A DNA stretch of 64,000 nt from the NCBI RefSeq assembly GCF_008015755.1, contig NZ_SSGF01000015.1:1-64000 (forward strand), in the 5' to 3' direction. A program made the translations under genes and the position numbers. The notes below the pieces were generated by a model that saw only the letters and a program-made list of their open reading frames with translations, was not told the DNA's origin and did not search any database. Source of the DNA: Methylophilus sp. (lineage in GTDB: Bacteria > Pseudomonadota > Gammaproteobacteria > Burkholderiales > Methylophilaceae). Positions 56,780-64,000 of the stretch are shown here, in pieces. The stretch's first letter is position 1. The number at the start of each line of letters is the position of its first letter.

Positions 56780-56809
56780 GGCCGCTATTTTCGCATACAA
56801 TGCCATCGC

Positions 56810-57943
56810 ATGAAGTTTGCGTTTCTCATATTCAAATACTTTCCTTACGGCGGTGTGCAGCGCGATATGCTGCGCATTGCCAGAGACTGCGTCGCCCTCG
56901 GCCATGAGGTCACGATTTTCACTGGCGAATGGCGCGGTGCGCTGCCACAGGACATCAGCGTCCATCTGTTAAAAGCCAGCGGCTGGCTCAATCACCATAG
57001 ACACCAATCGCTGATCAAGCAAATGCAGCAGGCGGTACAACAGCAAGGGTTTGACCGCGTGGTGGGTTTTAACCGTATGCCCGGGCTCAATGTGTATTTT
57101 GCCGCCGACCCTTGCTACGCCGAGCGCATGTCGCACGAACCCTGGTACAAAAAACTGTCTGGCCGCTATCGTTTCTTTTCGGCCATGGAACACGCCGTCT
57201 TCGGCAAACAGGCGTCGACGCAGATATTGCTGCTGAACCAGCATGACCAGGCGATGTTCCAGCGCTGGTATGGCACAGACGCTGCGCGTTTCCACCTGAT
57301 TCCGCCCAATATTCCGCTACAACGGTTCAACGACCTTGCAGCGCAAGATCATCGCGCCTATGTACGCAGCAGCTTTAATCTGCCTGACGATGCCATTGTC
57401 TTGCTGACGGTGGGCTCGGCGTTTGTGCGCAAAGGCGTAGACCGGGCGATAGAGGCCTTAAGCAGCTTGCAAGAAGACCTTAAACAACGCTGTTGGTTAT
57501 TGGCGGTGGGCGAATTTGAATCCAGCAGCAATATGCAGGCCTATGCCGAACAACGCGGGATTGCCGACCGCTGCATAGAAGCAGGCGGCCGCCCGGATAT
57601 TCCGGCACTGATGTTAGGCTGTGATCTGCTGATTCATGCGGCACGCTCGGAACTGGCGGGTATTGTGCTGATTGAAGCCATGACGGCGGGCCTGCCGCAA
57701 ATGGTGACCGGCGTCTGTGGTTATGCGGGCTATATTAGTGCGGCGCAGGCTGGCCTGGTGTTAGCAGAGCCGTTTGATCAGGCAGCCATGAATCGGGCCC
57801 TGGTTGAGATGCTGCGCCAATTATCAACCCAAGCCTGGTCAGACAATGCCAAGGCGTTTGTGCAGCGCATGGCGGCTTCGCAACTGGCCCACCCTGAAGC
57901 CAATATCATTGCGTCGCCACCTTCTGGCGAACAAGCGCCTTAA
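56810..57943 (+). CDS. waaG: GT4 glycosyltransferase, LPS core (WaaG-like)
   Basis: The 377-residue product is like WaaG, which adds glucose to heptose II of the LPS outer core. The start MKFAFLIFKYFPYGGVQRDMLRIA matches the family. The later motifs are typical of GT-B family 4: VGSAFVRKGVDRAIEAL and the EAMTAGLPQMVTGVCGY region with Glu in the donor site. The stop overlaps that of the convergent rhomboid gene (CTTAAG). The specific sugar is inferred. Confidence 0.85.
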   Translation: MKFAFLIFKYFPYGGVQRDMLRIARDCVALGHEVTIFTGEWRGALPQDISVHLLKASGWLNHHRHQSLIKQMQQAVQQQGFDRVVGFNRMPGLNVYFAADPCYAERMSHEPWYKKLSGRYRFFSAMEHAVFGKQASTQILLLNQHDQAMFQRWYGTDAARFHLIPPNIPLQRFNDLAAQDHRAYVRSSFNLPDDAIVLLTVGSAFVRKGVDRAIEALSSLQEDLKQRCWLLAVGEFESSSNMQAYAEQRGIADRCIEAGGRPDIPALMLGCDLLIHAARSELAGIVLIEAMTAGLPQMVTGVCGYAGYISAAQAGLVLAEPFDQAAMNRALVEMLRQLSTQAWSDNAKAFVQRMAASQLAHPEANIIASPPSGEQAP

Positions 57944-58992
57944 GGGCTTGCCGGTTTGCCCGGCATAAATGGCACATTGCGTAACTTGTCTGCCGCCGCT
58001 TTGCTGGCTTCGCTGCGTTGCAAGGCATAAGCTTTCGCCTGTTCTAATAAGGCCGCAGAAGGCAAGTTAGGATCTTCCGGCAACGCTGACAGTTTCTCAA
58101 AACTCTGCTCATAAGGTGTCGCGACCTGGGCATCAATCTGCGCCGCTAACTCATCAAAACTGACACTGCCTTCACGGCCTTCGAGCATAATCTGCCGCCA
58201 CTTTTGCTGTGCCTGCTGGTCAATCTGATTGAGCTTTTGCACCTGCTTTTGTATCGCGATTTCTTGTTGCCAGCGATATTTTGGCGCAGGCAAATGGGTC
58301 ACCAAGACAAACAGCGCTACCACCCATGATATGGCCGCCAGCCATTGCGTCAGCGTTAATTGTTTGCTGGGCACAATCGTGGTCGGTAACAACAGCGCCG
58401 CCATCACCATGCCAGTGGCAAAGCCGCCAATATGCGCCGAATTATCAATGCCGGGAATGATGTAGCCCATGGCAATGGTGAGGGCAGAAAACAGCAGCGC
58501 GCCCCAAAACAGCCAGCGGAACTCCTGCACTTGCATCTGGCGCCGACCAAACCAGACATACACCAGCAGCGCACCATAAATCCCAAAAATGGCCCCGGAG
58601 GCCCCGCCAGATACCGCATCATTGCCTTGGATCACCAACGACAACAGATTGCCACCGACGCCACTGATCAAGTAAATCACCACAAAACGCACGGCGCCGA
58701 ACATGCGCTCGACCAGTTTGCCGCCATCCCACAGGGCCAGCATATTCATGCCCAAGTGCAAGGCGCCAAAGTGCAGAAACATCGCACTTGCCAGTCGCCA
58801 CCATTGGCCATCGGCAGTGGCCGGGGCAAAATTGGCGCCCCAGGTCAGCTGCACGGTATTGGGCGAATGCCAAAAACCAGCGCCGCCAAACAACATGACC
58901 ACAAACACCAGCACATTCAGCATGATCAGCAGCCGCGTCATCGGCGGCACCGGCGCGCGTAACTCAATGCGGTTGAGCAGTGACTGATCCAT
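57940..58992 (-). CDS. Rhomboid-family intramembrane serine protease
   Basis: The 350-residue product has about six membrane helices. The catalytic pair is Ser132 in GGASGAIFG and His187 in NSAHIGGFATG; Asn83 (HLGMNM) and the WR motif (GQWWRL, 63-68) are also present. A C-terminal soluble extension of about 120 residues follows (helical, Gln-rich). It begins with the ATG that overlaps the bioD stop (TAATG), so it is translationally coupled to the biotin operon. The substrate is unknown. Confidence 0.88.
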   Translation of the reverse strand: MDQSLLNRIELRAPVPPMTRLLIMLNVLVFVVMLFGGAGFWHSPNTVQLTWGANFAPATADGQWWRLASAMFLHFGALHLGMNMLALWDGGKLVERMFGAVRFVVIYLISGVGGNLLSLVIQGNDAVSGGASGAIFGIYGALLVYVWFGRRQMQVQEFRWLFWGALLFSALTIAMGYIIPGIDNSAHIGGFATGMVMAALLLPTTIVPSKQLTLTQWLAAISWVVALFVLVTHLPAPKYRWQQEIAIQKQVQKLNQIDQQAQQKWRQIMLEGREGSVSFDELAAQIDAQVATPYEQSFEKLSALPEDPNLPSAALLEQAKAYALQRSEASKAAADKLRNVPFMPGKPASP

Positions 58993-59636
58993 TAGCTGAG
59001 CGATGCCTGAAATGGGACTTGCAGCACCGGGGGCTGTTGCAAGCCTGTGATCAGGCTCTGCAAGTTTTCTTGTGGCACGGACATCTGCGGGTCTATGTTG
59101 TTCGCCACCCAGCCACAACAATCGATATTCCGTTGCTTGAGCACCTGTGCCGTGAGCAGCGCATGATTAATACACCCCAGTCGCATGCCCACCACCAGCA
59201 ATGCCGGGAGCTGTAATGCCTGAATTAAATCAGCGATGGTTTGGCTGCCATTGAGCGGCACCAGCAAGCCGCCTGCCCCCTCGACAATCACGACATCGGC
59301 CATGCTCGCCAATTGCGCATAGGCCGCTTGAATGACGTGAAAGTCGATCGTCACGCCCGCCTGGGCCGCTGCGATATGCGGCGCAATAGCCGGTTCAAAA
59401 CAATAGGGGTTAATGAGCTCGGGCGGCGCACTCACATTAGACGCAGCGGTTAATTGCAACACATCGTCATTTTGCCAGCGGCCATCCACCCATGCACACC
59501 CGGACGCAATTGGTTTCATGCCGATCACGGTCAAGCCTTGCGCGATCAGTTGCTGCATCAGGCGCACGGTAACCGTTGTTTTACCAACCCCGGTATCCGT
59601 GCCAGTGACAAAAAAATGACGTGGCAAGCTGTGCAT
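58992..59636 (-). CDS. bioD: Dethiobiotin synthetase
   Basis: BioD closes the ureido ring of dethiobiotin with CO2 and ATP. The 214-residue product has Walker A GTDTGVGKTTV (about 12-22), KPIASGC, and VEGAGGLLVPLN. It follows bioC by 2 bases and overlaps the rhomboid gene by one base. Confidence 0.96.
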   Translation of the reverse strand: MHSLPRHFFVTGTDTGVGKTTVTVRLMQQLIAQGLTVIGMKPIASGCAWVDGRWQNDDVLQLTAASNVSAPPELINPYCFEPAIAPHIAAAQAGVTIDFHVIQAAYAQLASMADVVIVEGAGGLLVPLNGSQTIADLIQALQLPALLVVGMRLGCINHALLTAQVLKQRNIDCCGWVANNIDPQMSVPQENLQSLITGLQQPPVLQVPFQASLS

Positions 59637-59638
59637 GA

Positions 59639-60514
59639 TTACTCTGCATGCGCCGCTTTGCGCGGCATAAACTGTACCGGACTGCTACCCGGCGCGGTGT
59701 AAGGTTGACTGCCCGTCCAGGCATGCACAAACACCACTTCATAGGTGGCTGGCAGTTTACCTTCGTGGCGAAACGCCTCATAGCCTTGACGCAGCTGCTG
59801 TAAAAAGCCTTTGCCGCTCAAGCCCTTGGCACGACCAGCGGTGGCGTTGTGCGCACCAATCGCCTTGAGGTCGCGCATCAAAGATTCCACCGTGTCATAG
59901 GTTAAGGTGTAATGCATCACATCCAGCACCGGCGCGCTGAAACCCGCGCGCGTCAGCGCATCGCCAATATCATGCATATCAATAAACCGGCTGACATGGG
60001 TATGGTCTGCGCCAGACGCGGCGCGTAACTCTTTGAGCGTATCCGGGCCCAGGGTAGCAAACATCAGCAGGCCGTTCGGGCGCAATACGCGGCGCCATTC
60101 TTGCAAGGCGGCATCGAGATCGTTACACCATTGCACAGCGAGGTTGGACCACACCATATCGACACTGGCGGTCGCTAGCGGCAGCGACTCGATATCGGCA
60201 CAGACAAAACGTGGTTTGGCCTGCCAGAACCGATACCTGGGAAATAAGGCACGACTGCGTGCCAGCATGCCTTCGGCAATATCCAGCGCAATGCCCTGTG
60301 CGCTTTTAAAGTGTTTGAGCAAGGCATGCAAGCCATGGCCGGTGCCGCAACCGGCATCCAGAATCACGGCGGGTTCGAGTTTAACCACATCCAAGCGACT
60401 GAGCATTTCTTTACGCACCTGGCGCTGCAAAATGGCGGCGGCATCATACTTTTTGGCGGCGCGGTGAAACGACTGCCGCATGCGCGACTTGTCGATCTGG
60501 TAAACATCCTGCAT
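59639..60514 (-). CDS. bioC: Malonyl-ACP O-methyltransferase BioC
   Basis: BioC methylates the free carboxyl of malonyl-ACP so that it can be elongated to pimeloyl-ACP methyl ester. The 291-residue product has the SAM motif ILDAGCGTGHGLHAL (about 51-65), the following VCADIESLPLATASVDMVWSNLAVQWC and RVLRPNGLLMFATLG. The start overlaps the stop of bioH by one base. Confidence 0.94.
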   Translation of the reverse strand: MQDVYQIDKSRMRQSFHRAAKKYDAAAILQRQVRKEMLSRLDVVKLEPAVILDAGCGTGHGLHALLKHFKSAQGIALDIAEGMLARSRALFPRYRFWQAKPRFVCADIESLPLATASVDMVWSNLAVQWCNDLDAALQEWRRVLRPNGLLMFATLGPDTLKELRAASGADHTHVSRFIDMHDIGDALTRAGFSAPVLDVMHYTLTYDTVESLMRDLKAIGAHNATAGRAKGLSGKGFLQQLRQGYEAFRHEGKLPATYEVVFVHAWTGSQPYTAPGSSPVQFMPRKAAHAE

Positions 60515-61305
60515 TAGCTGCTCACTTGCTGTGTGGCCTGGTCATCGGCCATAAATGCTTCAACAGTCTCGCAGAAAGCATCCGCATGTGACAAGAATGG
60601 CGCATGCGCCGCCCCGGCCATCACGCGTAACTGCGCGCGCTGTAAATGCATGGCCAACCAATGTGCGGCGGCCACCGGCGCGAGTGTGTCGCGGTCACCA
60701 TGTATCAGCAAGGTCGGCTGAAATATCCGACCCACCTCTTCACGCAAATCGGTTTGCAGCAAAATATCCAGCGCCTGGTTGAGGTTGTCTTGCGTCGGTG
60801 TTGGTTTGGCCGCGAAGGCAGTGCGCAACTGACGCACGGTCGCGCGGGCATCTTTGGCGTGCATGCATTGCAGGGTTAAAAAATTCAGCAATGTCGCGTT
60901 AAAGTCCTGCTCAAAGCGCTGATTAAACTGCTCAAAATGTCTGGCGGCAATACCGTTTGGCCAATCCGGCTTGCTGACAAAACAAGGGTTGGTCCCGACC
61001 AGAATTAACTTCTCGACGCGGTCAGGTTGGTTCAGCGCAATCTGTTGCGCCACCAGGCCGCCTAATGACCAGCCTAGAATCGTCGACACGCCAGGAATCT
61101 CTTCGGCCACCGCTTCAGCCAGGCTATGCAAATGGTAAGGGTACACCGGGCGGCTTTGGCCCATGCCAGGCAAATCCACCAGAAATAAACGGTAGCTAGC
61201 CGACAGACGCTTGACCACGCGCTCCCAGACCGCACTGTTCATCGCCCAACCATGTAGCAACACGAGCGGCTTGCCCTGCCCCATGATTTCGATAAAACAA
61301 CTCAT
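60514..61305 (-). CDS. bioH: Pimeloyl-ACP methyl ester esterase BioH
   Basis: BioH removes the methyl group from pimeloyl-ACP methyl ester. The 263-residue alpha/beta hydrolase has the oxyanion LLHGWAMN, nucleophile Ser80 in GWSLGG, Asp in IHGDRDTLAP and His in GAAHAPFLSH. It overlaps bioF by 4 bases (ATGA). Confidence 0.94.
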   Translation of the reverse strand: MSCFIEIMGQGKPLVLLHGWAMNSAVWERVVKRLSASYRLFLVDLPGMGQSRPVYPYHLHSLAEAVAEEIPGVSTILGWSLGGLVAQQIALNQPDRVEKLILVGTNPCFVSKPDWPNGIAARHFEQFNQRFEQDFNATLLNFLTLQCMHAKDARATVRQLRTAFAAKPTPTQDNLNQALDILLQTDLREEVGRIFQPTLLIHGDRDTLAPVAAAHWLAMHLQRAQLRVMAGAAHAPFLSHADAFCETVEAFMADDQATQQVSS

Positions 61306-62486
61306 GCCTGCGTCCCGGCCGGAATCTCAAGCTCGGCGGCATGCAGGGCCGCAATCAATGTACGCACGTTCGCCTCGCTGTGCGCAGCCGAGAGTGAAAT
61401 ACGCAAACGCGAGGTATTGGCAGGCACGGTGGGCGGACGAATCGCTGGCACCAGAATGCCACGTGCCTGCAGATATTGACTCAACGCCAGCGCCTCGTGC
61501 GTGTCACCAACGACCAAGGGCTGAATCGCTGTTTCAGAGGGCAGCAGGTGCCAGCGTGACAGTGATAGCTCACTTTTGAGCAAGGTAATCATGTCAAACA
61601 ATTGTTTTCTGCGCGCATCGCCCTGCTCTATTTCTTTGACCGAGGCCAGCAAGGCGGCTGACAACGGTGGCGGCGCCGGGGTGGTGTAAATATAGCTATT
61701 GGCGTATTGAATCAGGTAGTCGATGACAATTTTCCCGCCAGCGACAAAGGCGCCAGCCACGCCCGCGGCCTTGCCCAGTGTGCCCATCATGATTAAACGT
61801 GGCGACTGCAAACCCAGGTGCTTGAGCGAACCGCGACCTTGTGGCCCCAGTACACCAAAGCCATGGGCATCATCTACGTACAGATAGGCATCGTAGCGCT
61901 CACACAGCTCGAGGTAAGCGGCCAAGGGCGCCAGATCGCCATCCATGCTGAACACCGCATCGGCCGTCACCAGTTTGTGGCGTGCCGTGCTGGCTTGCAA
62001 CAATTTTTCAAGCGCAGCCACATCATTGTGCGCAAAGCGGTGATGCGTGGCCCGTGACAAAAAGGCGCCATCATTGAGGCAAGCATGGTTGAGCTTATCG
62101 GAAAACACGGCATCGTCACGCCCCATCAAGGCACTGATGACGCCAATATTGGCCATATAGCCAGTCGAAAACAGCAAGGCCGCCGGTTGGCCGACAAACG
62201 TCGCCAAGACCTGCTCCAACTGGTCATGATAACGGTGGTGGCCAGTGATTAAATTGGAGGCACCACTGCCGACGCCAGCTTCGGCCGCCGCGGTTTGCAG
62301 TGCGGTCACCAGCGCAGCATCATTGGCCAGGCCCAGGTAGTCATTACTGCAAAACGACAGAAATGGCTGGCCATTGGCCGTAATATGCTCGGCTTGCGGC
62401 GAGTCCAGCAAACGGCGCTGGCGCATCAGGCCCAGGGTTTGCCGCTTGTCGAGGTCGGCGCGTAAAGACTCCAGCAAATCGCTCAT
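61302..62486 (-). CDS. bioF: 8-amino-7-oxononanoate synthase
   Basis: BioF condenses pimeloyl-ACP with alanine (PLP enzyme). The 394-residue product has FCSNDYLGLAN, the PLP site GTLGKAAGVAGAFVAG (Lys in GTLGKA) and DDAHGFGVLGPQGRG. The start overlaps the bioB stop by one base (TAATG). Confidence 0.96.
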   Translation of the reverse strand: MSDLLESLRADLDKRQTLGLMRQRRLLDSPQAEHITANGQPFLSFCSNDYLGLANDAALVTALQTAAAEAGVGSGASNLITGHHRYHDQLEQVLATFVGQPAALLFSTGYMANIGVISALMGRDDAVFSDKLNHACLNDGAFLSRATHHRFAHNDVAALEKLLQASTARHKLVTADAVFSMDGDLAPLAAYLELCERYDAYLYVDDAHGFGVLGPQGRGSLKHLGLQSPRLIMMGTLGKAAGVAGAFVAGGKIVIDYLIQYANSYIYTTPAPPPLSAALLASVKEIEQGDARRKQLFDMITLLKSELSLSRWHLLPSETAIQPLVVGDTHEALALSQYLQARGILVPAIRPPTVPANTSRLRISLSAAHSEANVRTLIAALHAAELEIPAGTQA

Positions 62487-63526
62487 TAGATTTTCTTCAG
62501 GCCCAACTTGGCGAATAACACGTTATCTGACTCGACTTCAGGATTACCAGTCGTCAGTAATTTTTCACCGTAGAAAATACTATTGGCACCGGCATGGAAG
62601 CATAGCGCCTGCACGGCCTCGCCCATGCTCTGGCGGCCTGCGGACAAACGCACAAAGCTGGTTGGCATGGTGATACGCGCAATCGCGATGGTGCGTACAA
62701 ATTCCAGCGGATCGAGTGGCTCGGTGCCATGCAATGGCGTGCCTTCCACTTGGGTCAGCAAGTTAATCGGTACGCTCTCTGGTGGCTGCTCCATATTGGC
62801 CAGCTGCGCCACCAAGCCTGCACGTTGGGCACGGGTTTCACCCATGCCAATAATGCCGCCACTACACACATTGATATTCATGCTGCGTACACGGTCCAGC
62901 GTATCCAGGCGGTCCTGGTAAGTACGGGTGGTGATCACATCCCCATAAAACTCTGGTGCGGTGTCGAGGTTATGGTTGTAGTAATCCAGCCCAGCCTCTT
63001 TCAATTGCTCGGCTTGGCCATCTTTGAGCATACCCAACGTGGCGCAGGTTTGCAGCCCCATGGCCTTCACTTCAGAAATCATTTTTAACACTGGCTCGAG
63101 GTCACGTTGCTTGGGGCCGCGCCAGGCAGCGCCCATGCAAAAACGGCTGGCGCCACTGTCTTTGGCGGCTTTGGCCGCCGCCAATACCTCATCCAGTTTC
63201 ATCAACGGCTCATTTTCAACCTCGGTGTGGTAACGCGCCGCTTGCGGGCAATAGCCACAGTCTTCAGAGCAGCCGCCAGTTTTAATCGACAGCAAGGTAC
63301 TCACTTGCACCGCATTCGGGTCGAAGTGTTCTCTGTGCACGGTGTGTGCCCGATCTAGCAAGTCATTGAATGGCAACTCAAACAGTGCCATGATGTCTGC
63401 TACCTGCCAGCGCTCTACCGTAGGGTGGCAGACAGACGACGGTTTTAAGCCATCGAGGTTAATAACGGAGGTTTGCATTTCGCTGTGACAACCAGCCGCA
63501 GAAGTTTGTTGTTCCATAAACACCAT
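62486..63526 (-). CDS. bioB: Biotin synthase
   Basis: BioB inserts sulfur into dethiobiotin (radical-SAM). The 346-residue frame has CSEDCGYC for the [4Fe-4S] cluster, [26 protein letters not shown] and the second-cluster residues toward RLSAGRQSM. Start choice is open: ATGs at 63526, 63517 and 63478 are in frame, and none has a strong ribosome binding site. The first is used. It is the first gene of the bioBFHCD operon; bioA is not in the window. Confidence 0.96.
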   Translation of the reverse strand: MVFMEQQTSAAGCHSEMQTSVINLDGLKPSSVCHPTVERWQVADIMALFELPFNDLLDRAHTVHREHFDPNAVQVSTLLSIKTGGCSEDCGYCPQAARYHTEVENEPLMKLDEVLAAAKAAKDSGASRFCMGAAWRGPKQRDLEPVLKMISEVKAMGLQTCATLGMLKDGQAEQLKEAGLDYYNHNLDTAPEFYGDVITTRTYQDRLDTLDRVRSMNINVCSGGIIGMGETRAQRAGLVAQLANMEQPPESVPINLLTQVEGTPLHGTEPLDPLEFVRTIAIARITMPTSFVRLSAGRQSMGEAVQALCFHAGANSIFYGEKLLTTGNPEVESDNVLFAKLGLKKI

Positions 63527-63557
63527 GCCATAAAAATTGTATGAATAACTCGAGCGA

Positions 63558-63586
63558 ATTATATGTTGTTTAAAATATCACGTGAA
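63558..63586 (-). promoter_or_regulatory. Promoter of the biotin operon
   Basis: On the minus strand TATAAT (complement of 63558-63563) is preceded at 17 bases by TTCACG (complement of 63581-63586). The -35 overlaps the first codon of the divergent comF gene. No BirA-type operator can be recognised with confidence. Confidence 0.5.
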
Positions 63587-64000
63587 AAATTTTTACAATA
63601 GATTAAAATTTAATCACATTAAGGTTTACCAGCAGCTACAGCAATGGCTGGGGACCAGCTTGCCGTGCGTGCTGTGTGATGCGCCAGCCACGGCGCCTAA
63701 TCACGCACACTTGGCACTTTGCGCCCATTGCATCGATGTATTACCTTGGTATCACGCACCACGTTGCCCGCAATGTGCCCTGCCCACCGTCTCAGGCACA
63801 CTATGCGGCATCTGCCTGCAACACGCCCCGGCCTTTGACCACACACTGACGCCATTCCGTTATGCCTATCCACTCGACAGGCTGCTGCATCAATTCAAAT
63901 ACCATCAACAGCTGTCGTTAGGCCATTTGCTGGCTAACAGCCTGCTCAGCCCATTATCAACCCTGACAGAAAACGCACGGCCAGAGGTCGTGATGGCCAT
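63582..64000 (+). CDS. comF: ComF-family protein, partial (cut by window end)
   Basis: ComF-like proteins are phosphoribosyltransferase-fold proteins linked to DNA uptake or nucleotide metabolism. The visible 140 residues start at GTG 63582 (MKNFYNRLKFNHIKVYQQL). Four CxxC pairs (PCVLCDAP, CAHCID, CPQCAL, CGICLQ) form the N-terminal double zinc ribbon, followed by PFRYAYPLDRLLHQFKYH. No ATG fits the frame. The phosphoribosyltransferase motif lies beyond the window. It is divergent from bioB, a common betaproteobacterial arrangement. Confidence 0.85.
   Translation, partial: MKNFYNRLKFNHIKVYQQLQQWLGTSLPCVLCDAPATAPNHAHLALCAHCIDVLPWYHAPRCPQCALPTVSGTLCGICLQHAPAFDHTLTPFRYAYPLDRLLHQFKYHQQLSLGHLLANSLLSPLSTLTENARPEVVMA

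Overview
The window looks like chromosomal DNA of a methylotrophic betaproteobacterium, most likely Methylophilaceae (Methylophilus/Methylotenera-like). The grounds are inference from gene content: an MxaD-like protein (methanol oxidation), PEP-CTERM proteins, a bioBFHCD operon, a dapA-bamC-MBL-hydrolase run, an rsxB-nth-DUF1841 run, xseB-ispA-dxs-folE2, grpE-dnaK-dnaJ, and a gap-pgk pair beside a second gap. Base composition is close to 50% GC throughout. I see no phage, insertion sequence, CRISPR array, rRNA or tRNA.

Layout. 1-515: non-coding sequence resembling a dispersed repeat, with a 15-bp hairpin. 516-1163: PEP-CTERM protein (-). 1359-4536: yajC-secD-secF, closed by a terminator. 4645-8869: CorC-like transporter, clpS, clpA. 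9076-15407: heavy-metal RND efflux operon (small secreted protein, outer-membrane factor, lipoprotein adaptor, RND pump, PII-like protein). 15429-18395: dapA-bamC-MBL hydrolase (-). 18553-23205: rsxB-nth-DUF1841, then an ECF sigma factor, a zinc-finger anti-sigma and an HvfABC-type cluster (Cys-repeat precursor peptide, MNIO/DUF692 enzyme, DUF2063-like partner). 23384-28484: MarR regulator, DUF1289, secA, M23 peptidase, dciA. 28646-32562: membrane pyrophosphatase, soluble pyrophosphatase, DUF1232, purC. 32640-37156: gap, GGDEF protein, pgk, gap. 37321-39245: msrA, rppH, PEP-CTERM protein. 39468-41161: beta-propeller and MxaD-like protein. 41519-42332: sigma-54 promoter and two tandem pilins. 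42422-50630: esterase, xseB-ispA-dxs-folE2, MFS transporter, aroC, corA. 50634-55681: ParA-like protein and the heat-shock operon grpE-dnaK-dnaJ. 55808-57943: two LPS-core glycosyltransferases. 57940-63526: biotin operon with a rhomboid protease gene at its end. 63582-64000: comF, cut by the window end.

The most notable system is at 20376-23205. The precursor has a signal peptide and five EG(K/S/A)C motifs, four of them in a strict 10-residue repeat. It sits with a copy of the enzyme family that converts such cysteines into oxazolone/thioamide copper ligands, and with its own sigma/anti-sigma pair. This suggests a stress-induced, post-translationally modified metal-binding peptide. Other points worth checking are: paired heat-shock promoters before grpE and dnaK plus a 9-9-9 inverted repeat in the grpE leader; a hairpin covering the ribosome binding site of the second pilin; two GAPDH paralogues that both lack the usual NAD-selecting residues; a ParA-like protein without the P-loop lysine; and a structured 165-nt region after the mxaD-like gene.
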